From Variovorax sp. KK3 (lineage in GTDB: Bacteria > Pseudomonadota > Gammaproteobacteria > Burkholderiales > Burkholderiaceae_C), in the NCBI RefSeq assembly GCF_001984055.1, contig NZ_LYVO01000002.1, forward strand, positions 62,001 through 126,000: 64,000 nt of DNA. Reading direction: 5' to 3'. Below, piece by piece: positions 9,567 through 16,895 of the stretch. The first letter of the stretch is position 1, and each line of letters begins with the position of its first letter. The notes under the pieces are model-generated. The model worked only from the letters and a program-made list of their open reading frames with translations. It was not told the origin of the DNA and ran no database searches. Position numbers and translations under genes: made by a program.

Positions 9567-11285
9567 TCAAGCCGGGACCGCACCCGCACCGCCGACCGGC
9601 ATCGCCGGGTCGTTGGCCGCGCCCCCGGCCACGGCGCCCAGGTCGCGCGACACCGACTGGCGCTCTTCGTGAATCCGCTCGGCGAAATCGAGTGCGCGTT
9701 CGAGCGTGCCCAGCATCGCGAGGACGGCGCCCCGTTCTTCCCACGACAGCGCGGCCGCGGCAGCCAGGGCCTGCTGGCGCAGCGCCAGGATCGCGCCATG
9801 CTGCGTCTCGCGCAACGCGTGCATCTCGGCCGCGTTGAGCGCCTTGTGGCCCAGCATGGCGTCGAAGTCCTGCTCCAAGCGTTCGATGATCGCCGTCGCG
9901 AGCAATCTGCCCGGTTCGGAAAACTCGGTTCTCGCGAAGCGGCGCAGCATCTGGTGCTGCGCCTCCACCAGCGCGGCAGTGAAGTCTTCTTCCTCGATCA
10001 GGCTGCCCAGCAGGTCGGCCTGCTGCGGTGGCATGTCGGGCTTGAGCATCGACGCCGTGAAGCGGCGGATCTCGCGATTGAGGGTGTCGAGTCGCAGGTT
10101 GTGGTCCTTCTCGTCGATCTTGAAGCTGTCGTCCCGCGCGGCGCGCAGGAACATGCGAGACGCATCGCGGTAGCGCTGCATCTCCTGCTGCACGGCCGGC
10201 ACGCCGGTCGCCAGCTGCTGCGCGAGCGCGGGCTTCAGGTGGCGGGGCAACGAGAAGTCTTCTTCGTCCTCGTCGGAGCTGTGCCCCACGCGCGAGAGCA
10301 CGCGGTCGAAGATGCCGATGAACGGAAAGAGCAGGGCGGTGTTGAAGATGTTGAAGGCGACCGAATAGAGGCCGACCGCGACGGGCACCAGGGGAAAGGT
10401 CTCCTTGCCGTCGACCACCACGGCGGCGCCGGGGTCGCCGCCGAAGAAGCCCATCAGCCACTGCAGCAGCGCCATGGACGGATAGAAGAGCGGCAGCATC
10501 ACCAGCACGCCGATGATGTTGAACGAGATGTGCGCGTAGGCGGCTCGCTTGGCGTTCTTCGACAAGTTGAGCGACGCCATCCACGACGTGATGGTCGTGC
10601 CCAGGTCCGCACCGAGCGAGAACGCGACGGCGGTCTGCCAGTCGAGGATGCCGGAGGCGCCGAGCCCCATGACGATGCCGATCGTCGCCGAGGACGAGTG
10701 GATCATCGCCGTGATGCCGGCGGCGATCAGCACGCAGTAGAGGAGCCCGGTGAAGGTTCCGGCGTTGAGCGTGGAAATCGCGCTCATCACCTCGGGCATG
10801 TTGCGCAGCGGCTTGAGGCCGCCCGTCAGCAGGTTCAGGCCATAGAAGATCAGCGCGAAGCCGATGGTGGCCAGCGCGATGTTGCGCATCTTCTCGTCTT
10901 TGGCGAACACGTACACCAGCGCGAAGATGCCGGCGACGATCAGCCCCAGCGGCCCGAGCGGCAGCGCGATCAGGCCGTTGCCGAGCGTGGTGCCGATGTT
11001 GGCCCCCATGATCACGCTGATCGCCGGCCGCAGGCCCACCACGCCGGCGTTCACGAGTCCGACGACCATGACGGTCATCGCGGTACTCGACTGGAGCACG
11101 CCCGTGATCAGCGTGCCGGACAGCAGCCCCTTGACGGGCGTGCCGGCGACGCGGGCCAGGATCGCCCGCATGCGCTGCACGGCCAGGTTCTGGATGCCGT
11201 CGGACATGAATTCGAGACCGAGCATGAAGATGCCGAGTCCCCCGATCACGGGAACGGCAATGTCCTTGAAGACGTCGATGGCCAT
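9567..11285 (-). CDS. Na+/phosphate cotransporter family protein with PhoU-like tail
   Basis: 572 aa. The N-terminal half is a NptA/YjbB-type Na/Pi cotransporter with the two inverted-repeat signatures LQSSTAMTVMVVG and IHSSSATIGIVMG, plus GANIGTTLGNG and GADLGTTITSW, about eight to ten membrane helices in all. The C-terminal 200 residues are a helical PhoU-like domain (YRDASRMFLRAA, LLGSLIEEEDFTAAL). The family takes up or exports phosphate coupled to sodium. The start ATG at 11285 has AAAGGT upstream. A Pho box at 11365-11382 predicts induction under phosphate starvation. The next gene downstream encodes a PstS-like protein. Confidence 0.88.
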   Translation of the reverse strand: MAIDVFKDIAVPVIGGLGIFMLGLEFMSDGIQNLAVQRMRAILARVAGTPVKGLLSGTLITGVLQSSTAMTVMVVGLVNAGVVGLRPAISVIMGANIGTTLGNGLIALPLGPLGLIVAGIFALVYVFAKDEKMRNIALATIGFALIFYGLNLLTGGLKPLRNMPEVMSAISTLNAGTFTGLLYCVLIAAGITAMIHSSSATIGIVMGLGASGILDWQTAVAFSLGADLGTTITSWMASLNLSKNAKRAAYAHISFNIIGVLVMLPLFYPSMALLQWLMGFFGGDPGAAVVVDGKETFPLVPVAVGLYSVAFNIFNTALLFPFIGIFDRVLSRVGHSSDEDEEDFSLPRHLKPALAQQLATGVPAVQQEMQRYRDASRMFLRAARDDSFKIDEKDHNLRLDTLNREIRRFTASMLKPDMPPQQADLLGSLIEEEDFTAALVEAQHQMLRRFARTEFSEPGRLLATAIIERLEQDFDAMLGHKALNAAEMHALRETQHGAILALRQQALAAAAALSWEERGAVLAMLGTLERALDFAERIHEERQSVSRDLGAVAGGAANDPAMPVGGAGAVPA

Positions 11286-11661
11286 GACTTACCTTTGACG
11301 AGGAGACGAATGGAGCATCGAACGCCGGATGGGCTCGACAGGGTGCTGACGCTACCGAGGGGCAATGACAGATCGGTGACGGGCGTCTTGCCGTTACTTT
11401 TGAAGCGCGAGGCCGACCGGCGGGCCTCGCTCTTCGGTGCGCAGGCCGTGCCGTCGATGCCACTGGTGGTCGCGTGGGTCCACGCGCATTCACGCAACTG
11501 TCAGACGGACGGGCTACGATGCCTGCAGACAGTCCGGTGGCGCTGGTAGAGGGCGCTTCGGCACCGGCCTCGCGGCCGTCTCCCTCGATGCCCCTGACTG
11601 TCTCTGGCTTTGCCGTGCGTATGGCGGATACCGAGCGCCGTCAACGGGCGGACAATGCGCC
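11286..11661. other. Divergent intergenic region (376 bp) upstream of the Na/Pi and DUF3616 genes
   Basis: No gene was found here. It holds a Pho box on the minus strand (11365-11382). On the plus strand a CTGTCAG (11498-11504) is preceded 11 bp earlier by the poor match CATTCAC, which is too weak to call a second Pho box. No convincing sigma70 pair or terminator was identified. Confidence 0.6.
11365..11382 (-). promoter_or_regulatory. Pho box (PhoB operator) of the Na/Pi-PstS-like operon
   Basis: On the minus strand the sequence reads CCGTCAC-CGAT-CTGTCAT. These are two 7-bp direct repeats at 11-bp spacing, as in the PhoB consensus CTGTCAT-N4-CTGTCAT; the second repeat is a perfect match and the first differs at two positions. 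It lies 79 bp upstream of the Na/Pi cotransporter ATG, a normal activator distance. This is a sequence match, not an experiment, but the gene context fits strongly. Confidence 0.72.
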
Positions 11662-12579
11662 ATGGCGCCAGCACCCATCGCCTTCAAACCGTTGAGCGGG
11701 CTCTACGAGCCCTCCGCGATACGGCAACTGCCCGACGGACGTTTCATCGTCGTCGAGGACGAAGCGGCACACCCCTTCAGCCTGGCGACCATCGACCCGG
11801 ACGGTTCGGTCAGGACACATGAACTCACGCCGACGCTGTTCCAGACCTTCAGCGACTTCTGGAAGCTCGACGACCTGGAGGGCATGGCGCTGGATCGTTC
11901 GGGTTTGATCTACGCCATCACCTCGCATTCGCGCGACGACGACGGCAAGAAAAGGCGGTCGCGCGACAAGCTCGTTCGGTTCCGCGTCGAAGGGGACCGC
12001 GTCGTCGACCCTTGCGTCGCGGACGACTTGAAGCAGGCCATCGTCGGTGCGCATCCGATGCTGGCAGCCGCGGCCGAGATCCGCGATGTCAAAGAGGGTG
12101 GTGGACTCAACATCGAAGGGTTGGAGTTCGCGCGCGATCGGAAGCAACTGCTGATCGGCTTTCGCGGTCCATTGCACGACGGCCGGGCGATCGTCGCGCG
12201 CCTGGAGAATCCGGCAGGCGTCTTCGACGCTGGCGAGACGCCGCGGATCGCCTCCGACCTCGCTGAACTCGTCATGGGTGGCCATGGGATTCGTGGCCTG
12301 TCTTTCATCCCTTCGATCGATGCGTATCTGGTGATCGGCGGGCCCATGTCGCCCGCGTCGGACCCTTTCAGCCTGTGGCGCTGGGATGGGCAGCGCGGCA
12401 CGCCGGCCACCCGCGTCACGGTTCAGGGATTGGCGAGCTTCGAACGCGCAGAAGGCGTGTGCGCTGCAATGATCGACGGCGTCGAGCAGATCGTCGTCGT
12501 GAGCGACGACGGAGACAGGAAGTCGGGTCGATGCGCGAGCTATGTGGCGTTCGGCGCTGACCAACTGATCGCTGCCTGA
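11662..12579 (+). CDS. DUF3616 domain protein (predicted beta-propeller)
   Basis: 305 aa, no signal peptide. Blade-like strands follow one another (IRQLPDGRFIVVEDE, DDLEGMALDRSGLIYAITSH, LNIEGLEFARDRKQLLIGFR, HGIRGLSFIPSIDAYLVIGG), with the ExLNIEGL-type motif of DUF3616. Members are uncharacterised and resemble esterase-like or phytase-like propellers. The chosen ATG at 11662 precedes MAPAPIAFKPLSGL, the natural first strand. The gene is divergent from the phosphate operon, which raises a possible phosphate-related role, but no catalytic residue can be assigned. A bidirectional-looking hairpin follows at 12601-12622. Confidence 0.75.
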   Translation: MAPAPIAFKPLSGLYEPSAIRQLPDGRFIVVEDEAAHPFSLATIDPDGSVRTHELTPTLFQTFSDFWKLDDLEGMALDRSGLIYAITSHSRDDDGKKRRSRDKLVRFRVEGDRVVDPCVADDLKQAIVGAHPMLAAAAEIRDVKEGGGLNIEGLEFARDRKQLLIGFRGPLHDGRAIVARLENPAGVFDAGETPRIASDLAELVMGGHGIRGLSFIPSIDAYLVIGGPMSPASDPFSLWRWDGQRGTPATRVTVQGLASFERAEGVCAAMIDGVEQIVVVSDDGDRKSGRCASYVAFGADQLIAA

Positions 12580-12589
12580 CGCGCTGGCC

Positions 12590-12622
12590 AAAAAGAAAAA
12601 GGCCCCGGCCGAAGCCGGGGCC
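12590..12622 (-). terminator. Rho-independent terminator of the large lipoprotein gene
   Basis: On the minus strand a perfect GC-rich stem, GGCCCCGGC and GCCGGGGCC around a CGAA/TTCG tetraloop (12601-12622), is followed by a TTTTTCTTTTT tract (12600-12590). This is a strong intrinsic terminator 25 bp beyond the lipoprotein stop. On the plus strand the same stem lacks a T run but could still slow transcripts from the DUF3616 gene. Confidence 0.88.
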
Positions 12623-12646
12623 CTCGACGACGATCGGCGTGCAGCC

Positions 12647-15286
12647 TCAGGGCACGTTCGACGCATGCACCGCGAACGGCTTGAAGGGCAGTGCCAGCTT
12701 GCCGGCGTATTCGCCGCGCAGGGTCATCGTGGGGCACACACCGACCTGCCAGCAGAAGTTTCGGTCGGGGTACACGAGGTCGCCGAAGCGATAGTTGTCG
12801 ATGCTCTGGCCACTGTAGTTCGCCACGCTGACGATGTTGCCCTTGGTCGAGTAGTTGTCGGACATGGTCACCATGATCGGGTCTACGCGTGAATCCTCCA
12901 TCGTGCGCAGGACCTTGCCGCTGTTGCCGTCGGCCGCGAACTTCACCCAGCCCCACTTGCGGTTGGCCCGGTCCGTGAAGATCAGCATCGTGTTGATCGG
13001 ATCGGCGTCGTCGGGGTAGTCCTTGGCCGCTGCCAGGTGCGTGATGTTGTTGCCCAGGCCCGTCACCGCGCCGACTTCCGCGATCTCGGCCGGCGTGCCC
13101 ACCGCCGGCTTGGCGCCCTGCACGTATGCACCTAGCGAGAAGATGTGCAGCTTGCCGCCTTCCGTCGCCACCCATGCGCGGGCGTAGTGCGGATTCGACT
13201 CCCAGTACATGTCGTTCGGCGGCGCCATGCGACGGCGGTCGTCCTTGCTCCAGTGGTTGTAGGTCGAGGTCGTCAGCACGCTGGTCGGCTTGTCGGCCAG
13301 GGTGACGGTCTTGATGACCGTCGGCGCGGCCTGCGGGCGGTCCGCCAGCAGGTAGGGCCATTGGTTGGCCGCCAGGCCGACCTTCTGCGTCTCGAGGTTG
13401 CTCGCGGCGCTGCCGAGGTACATGTCGTTCGTGTACTTGAAGAGCGGGCCCAGGTCCATGAAGGCCACCGTCTTCTCCGACTTCGACGCGATCACCGCGA
13501 TGCCGCCCTTGGCGTACTTCTCGAAGTAGTCGCCGCCCGGCAGCAGCCTGGCGCGATTGTTGGCCATCGGCGAGGCTTCCTTCGCCATGCCGGACAGCGC
13601 ACCGTTGGGGGCATAGACGACGGCCGCATAGGGATGGATGCCGGTCGTCACCTTGATCGAGGTCGGCGCCTTCATGTTGGACGGCAGGTCGACATAGCCC
13701 AGCACCTTCATGAAGATGTAGTTGCCCTGGTTGAAGAAGCCGGGGTGGACCATGTCCATCCAGTCGTGCCACCAGTCGTACTTGGCGCCGTCGAGCGTGC
13801 AACGCTCGCAGCTGCCGCCCAGCGAGACGACCGCGACCTGGCCCTTGCGGTTGACGGTGTCCCACACCGTGACGAAGGCGAATTCGCCGCCGCCCGTCAC
13901 CGAGATCGCGGTCGGCACCTTGCCCACGGCCAGCTTGACGCTGGCGCGGTTTTGCGCCGTGTACGTGCCCACGGTGAAGATCGTGGCGGGCTTGGTCGGA
14001 CTGCCCTGCGTCGCGACCAGCGACAGGCGCGTCGAGGGGCTGTCCGCCGCGTTCTCGCCGCGGTCTTCGACGATCGGCAGGTCGGCCGGGTCGTTGGGCG
14101 ACAGCACGCCCGCACGGTAGTAGTCGTCGATGGCGGTGGGAAGCAGGCGCTTGTCCTGCCACAGCAGCTGCGGACGCTGCATGAAGGTCACGCGGTCCGT
14201 GGCCTGCGACTGGAACCAGCCCAGCGAGGTCGACAGCGAACTGCCGCTCGCGGGCGTACCGATCGCCGCGCCGTGGATGCTCACGTAGAGATTGGCCGCG
14301 GCGTTGTTTTCAGCGCCGAGCTGGTAGTACAGGTCGTTGTTCGCGCCGTGGCTGATTGCGCCCACGTCGCCGCGCTGGGGCAAGGTCTCCACGCCGGTCT
14401 TGGTCGCCGCCGGGCCGAAGCGGTAGGCCACGCCTTCGGCTTGGCCGAACCTGTAGGCGATGCTGTCGTAGGCGCTGGCCACGATGGCGCCGCTGCTGTC
14501 GATCACGTCGCCGGTGATGGGCGAGGAGCTGGGGGCAGGCGACGGCGTGGGTGCGACGCCGGCAACGGGTGCGGGCGCGGGTGCCGCGCCGGACACTGGC
14601 GCGGCACCGGCCGACACGCAGGTCTTCGCCGTCATGAACGCCGGGTCGCCGCCGAAGAAGGCATTCGTGCAGGCGGCCGTTCCGGTCACCGAGCGCGTGA
14701 TCCAGCGCGAGTCGGCGCCGTACTTCACCAAGGTGGCCGCGGGCACCGTGAAGGAGCCGCCTTCCTGCGCGAGCGAGCTGCCCGCGACGGGGGCAGCGGG
14801 CGCGGCGGGCGCCGGGGGTGCGGAGGGTGCAGAAGGCGTCTGCGCGTAGCAAGCCTTGGCCACGTACTCGATGGGGTCGCGCCCGAAGGTGGCGTTGTTG
14901 CAGACCACGGTGCCGGACAACTGCTTGGTCAACCAGCTCGAATTGGCGCCGTACTGCACGGCCGTCGACGACGAGAGCTTGAAGGACTTGCCTTCCTCGG
15001 CCACCTTCACCCAGCTGGCGTCGGGTTTGCCGAGTTCCGCCGCTGCCTTGCCGGCGGCGGTGTCGATGCTCGCGGCCAAGCCCGCGGATCCGTCGACCAC
15101 CATGACGGTCGTCCCCTTCGTGGTGACTTCGCCGGTCGTGGAGGCTGAAGCGGGTGCCGGTGACGGCGCATCGGCGCCTTGGGAAAGCATGAAGCTGCCG
15201 CCGGAACCACTGCCGCCACCACCGCAACCGGCGAGGGCGCCCGTCGCCACCAACAGCATGAGTGCGCATCTATCGAGGGTTTTCAC
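12647..15286 (-). CDS. Large outer-membrane-type lipoprotein with duplicated N-terminal module
   Basis: 879 aa. The start is GTG at 15286, with a CCGGAG Shine-Dalgarno 8 bp upstream. The lipobox LAGC places the lipidated Cys at residue 21, followed by a Gly-Ser linker. Two related modules of about 48 residues lie at 99-146 and 176-223, each with YGA(N/D)S.W, a GT..C and FG.DP and ending in Cys, separated by an Ala/Pro linker. Residues from about 300 to the end look like a secreted propeller-like domain rich in Trp and Tyr (WWHDWMDMVHPGFF). The family is not recognised beyond lipoprotein. It stands alone with its own terminator and an AT-rich leader. A role in surface binding or polymer handling is only a guess. 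Confidence 0.8.
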   Translation of the reverse strand: MKTLDRCALMLLVATGALAGCGGGGSGSGGSFMLSQGADAPSPAPASASTTGEVTTKGTTVMVVDGSAGLAASIDTAAGKAAAELGKPDASWVKVAEEGKSFKLSSSTAVQYGANSSWLTKQLSGTVVCNNATFGRDPIEYVAKACYAQTPSAPSAPPAPAAPAAPVAGSSLAQEGGSFTVPAATLVKYGADSRWITRSVTGTAACTNAFFGGDPAFMTAKTCVSAGAAPVSGAAPAPAPVAGVAPTPSPAPSSSPITGDVIDSSGAIVASAYDSIAYRFGQAEGVAYRFGPAATKTGVETLPQRGDVGAISHGANNDLYYQLGAENNAAANLYVSIHGAAIGTPASGSSLSTSLGWFQSQATDRVTFMQRPQLLWQDKRLLPTAIDDYYRAGVLSPNDPADLPIVEDRGENAADSPSTRLSLVATQGSPTKPATIFTVGTYTAQNRASVKLAVGKVPTAISVTGGGEFAFVTVWDTVNRKGQVAVVSLGGSCERCTLDGAKYDWWHDWMDMVHPGFFNQGNYIFMKVLGYVDLPSNMKAPTSIKVTTGIHPYAAVVYAPNGALSGMAKEASPMANNRARLLPGGDYFEKYAKGGIAVIASKSEKTVAFMDLGPLFKYTNDMYLGSAASNLETQKVGLAANQWPYLLADRPQAAPTVIKTVTLADKPTSVLTTSTYNHWSKDDRRRMAPPNDMYWESNPHYARAWVATEGGKLHIFSLGAYVQGAKPAVGTPAEIAEVGAVTGLGNNITHLAAAKDYPDDADPINTMLIFTDRANRKWGWVKFAADGNSGKVLRTMEDSRVDPIMVTMSDNYSTKGNIVSVANYSGQSIDNYRFGDLVYPDRNFCWQVGVCPTMTLRGEYAGKLALPFKPFAVHASNVP
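14618..14992 (-). repeat. Duplicated Cys-containing module within the lipoprotein gene
   Basis: Protein-level repeat, residues 99-146 and 176-223. Aligned landmarks are SFKLSSSTAVQYGANSSW against SFTVPAATLVKYGADSRW, then LSGTVVCNN against VTGTAACTN, FGRDP against FGGDP, and KAC against KTC. Each copy has two Cys 17 residues apart (129/146 and 206/223), suggesting one disulphide per module. The Pro/Ala linker between them implies independent folding, like carbohydrate- or wall-binding modules. Confidence 0.75.
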
Positions 15287-15944
15287 ACCAAAAACTCCGG
15301 TAATTCAAAAAAAAGAAAAAAGGAATTCCCGCGCCCCGATTCGGGCGCAAAAGAAATCGACGAATTAAATTGCTGGAAGAGTGCGCTAGGGCCGCATTGG
15401 CGCGCAATTGAAAGACGGTGCCGCACGGGCTGCCGATTTGCAGATTTCAAACCGGGTAGTCATCGGTTTGTCAAATACGGTTGATGGTCGATTGAGTTTG
15501 ATTGCTCACCTTTTTTGCGTCGACCGGATCGATTTGGCCTCTGCTACTTCCTTGTATGGAAGGTATTGTCATTGAGCGGATTTTTTTGCGCTTCGAAATG
15601 AAAGCCCAACTTCATGCACAAAGTCACGGCGCGACGGCGCTCCGGCTGAGTCCTGGATTGACGAAGCCATTTGGATTAATCTTTTGGCAGACATGGTTTA
15701 GTTTCATAACTAATGAAACTTCATTACCAGTAATCCGAATGACGTACGTAGGCGGTCTCCTACAAGGCCGGCACGCGTCCATCACCGTCGCCTCGGACGG
15801 CGCCCGGCGTGCGAATCCGCATCTAGCGCGCCGAATACACGGTGAGAAGTCGAGGGTTTCTCTTGACACTTGCCACAAGAACCGGGTGCGCAGCGGTGTT
15901 GCGATGGGGCGGCCGGTCGCCGATCAGAATGTCATGCGCGCGGC
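15287..15944. other. AT-richer 658-bp intergenic region without a convincing gene
   Basis: This gap between the lipoprotein start and a porin remnant is markedly less GC-rich than the rest. It contains a 6-bp hairpin at 15331-15348 (GCGCCC/GGGCGC) followed on the minus strand by a T-rich tract (15327-15306) in the lipoprotein leader, possibly an attenuator. It also holds a set of interlocked palindromes at 15698-15734. A 41-codon minus-strand frame starts at 15694 right beside the palindromes (MSAKRLIQMASS...), but its codon use is unlike real genes here. The region looks like regulatory DNA left after loss of flanking genes. Confidence 0.6.
15698..15734. promoter_or_regulatory. Four interlocked palindromes, operator-like
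   Basis: Within 37 bp there are four perfect inverted repeats that share half-sites. They are TTAGTT-TCAT-AACTAA (15698-15713), AGTTTCAT-AACTA-ATGAAACT (15700-15720), TAATGAA-AC-TTCATTA (15711-15726) and ATTAC-CA-GTAAT (15723-15734). Chance alone is an unlikely explanation. The layout suggests cooperative binding by a dimeric repressor such as a MarR or TetR protein. No such regulator gene lies nearby. The adjacent genes are the lipoprotein and a dead porin fragment. Confidence 0.55.
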
Positions 15945-16139
15945 CTAGACTCGCTGGGCTACGTGCACAACCTGTCGAAGCGCACCGCGCTCTACGGCAC
16001 GCTCGCACGCGTGTCGAACAAGAACGGTGCCGGCCTGACGGTGGGCGCCGGTCCGTCGTACGTCGCCACGCTCGGCGGCCGCGCGCTCGTGCCCAAGTCG
16101 TCGACGGGCTACGAGTTCGGCATTCGGCACAGCTTCTGA
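15945..16139 (+). pseudogene. 3' remnant of a general porin gene
   Basis: In frame to the TGA at 16137-16139 the translation is the last 64 residues of a Burkholderiales trimeric porin: LDSLGYVHNLSKRTALYG, ARVSNKNG, a GAGP loop and the terminal strand STGYEFGIRHSF. The C-terminal Phe is the outer-membrane insertion signal. Upstream of 15945 the frame loses all porin character and no signal peptide or earlier strands exist, so about four fifths of the gene is missing. A terminator still follows at 16187-16210. This is a decayed or deleted porin locus, not a functional gene. Confidence 0.82.
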
Positions 16140-16186
16140 TCGGCGTCTGATTTCTCCAAGGGTCTCTTCAAGCGATCCTTTTTCAT

Positions 16187-16210
16187 GCCCGCCGTTGCGC
16201 GGGCTTTTTT
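16187..16210 (+). terminator. Rho-independent terminator after the porin remnant
   Basis: Stem GCCCGC (16187-16192) and GCGGGC (16199-16204) with a six-base loop, directly followed by six T (16205-16210). It sits 48 bp after the remnant stop, the expected place for a porin terminator. On the minus strand it lies just past the end of the nitroreductase gene and has no good T tract for it. Confidence 0.8.
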
Positions 16211-16275
16211 CTGCCCCGGCGCTGTCCGACAGCGCGGCTTCACGAGCAGGCGATGGGCCGCGAGGCGCCGACGGC

Positions 16276-16863
16276 TCAGGCCGTCGGTGTATCGGCTGCC
16301 GACGCCGAAGGTGCAAGCCAGGCGACATCCGGCCTCGGCCGGGGCTGCCCCACAGGCGTCTGCGCCGCCACCCCCATCACCACGGCCACCTCCGCGTCGT
16401 ACCCCTCCGGCATCCCCAGCTCTCGCGCCACGCCCTCGCTGCGCAGCCAAGGAATCGGCGCGCCGATCCAACAGGTGCCGACGCCCAGGGCATGCGCCGC
16501 GATCAGCAGGTTCTGGCCGGCGCGGCAACAGTCGTAGCGTGCCTCCGCATTGCCGGCCTGCGCGCAGATCAGCACGAGTACCGGTGCGCCCCAGAAAACC
16601 TCGAAGCCGGGGCGCGTAGGCCACTCCCAGTGCTCGCCCTCGGGCTGATGGGTGCGCGCATATTCCTTGGCGCGCAGGCCATAGGCCGCCAGGCGCTCGG
16701 CGCCTTCGAGCATGCACAGCTTCCAGGGCACCGTGCCGCTGACCGGCGGGGTGGGGGCCTGCACGGCGGCCCAGAGCAGTTCCTCGATCAGCGCGCGGCT
16801 CAGTGGCGCTTTCTGGTACGCGCGGATCGAACGCCGCCCATGAATCGCTTCGAGTGCATCCAT
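16276..16863 (-). CDS. Nitroreductase-family flavoprotein
   Basis: 195 aa. The N-terminal IHGRRSIRAYQ and the downstream QAPTPPVSG and AAHALGVGTCWIGA motifs define an FMN-dependent NAD(P)H nitroreductase, the small-domain type active as a dimer in the cytosol. The ATG at 16863 has AAGGAG 6 bp upstream. It lies 32 bp downstream of the cyclase/NB-ARC regulator gene on the same strand and may share its transcript. Natural substrates of this family (quinones, flavins, nitroaromatics) cannot be chosen from sequence. Confidence 0.85.
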   Translation of the reverse strand: MDALEAIHGRRSIRAYQKAPLSRALIEELLWAAVQAPTPPVSGTVPWKLCMLEGAERLAAYGLRAKEYARTHQPEGEHWEWPTRPGFEVFWGAPVLVLICAQAGNAEARYDCCRAGQNLLIAAHALGVGTCWIGAPIPWLRSEGVARELGMPEGYDAEVAVVMGVAAQTPVGQPRPRPDVAWLAPSASAADTPTA

Positions 16864-16895
16864 GTGCTGCTCCTTGTCGTCGACCGGAAAGCGGG

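Noticed and set aside
11487..11504. Possible second Pho box for the DUF3616 gene
   Set aside because: Only the CTGTCAG half fits; its partner matches four of seven positions.
9300..11549. A 749-codon plus-strand open frame over the phosphate operon
   Set aside because: Antisense shadow. The minus strand has a full Na/Pi transporter with a ribosome site and Pho box.
12665..15148. Long plus-strand frames over the large lipoprotein
   Set aside because: Arg/Gly/His-rich shadow translations without any motif; the minus-strand lipobox, module repeats and terminator decide the coding strand.
15569..15694. 41-codon minus-strand frame beside the palindromes
   Set aside because: It starts 4 bp from the operator-like array and reads plausibly, but codon use is AT-rich, no ribosome site is seen and no family is recognised.
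16187..16210. Terminator for the nitroreductase gene on the minus strand
   Set aside because: The T tract is on the plus-strand side only, so it serves the porin remnant direction.
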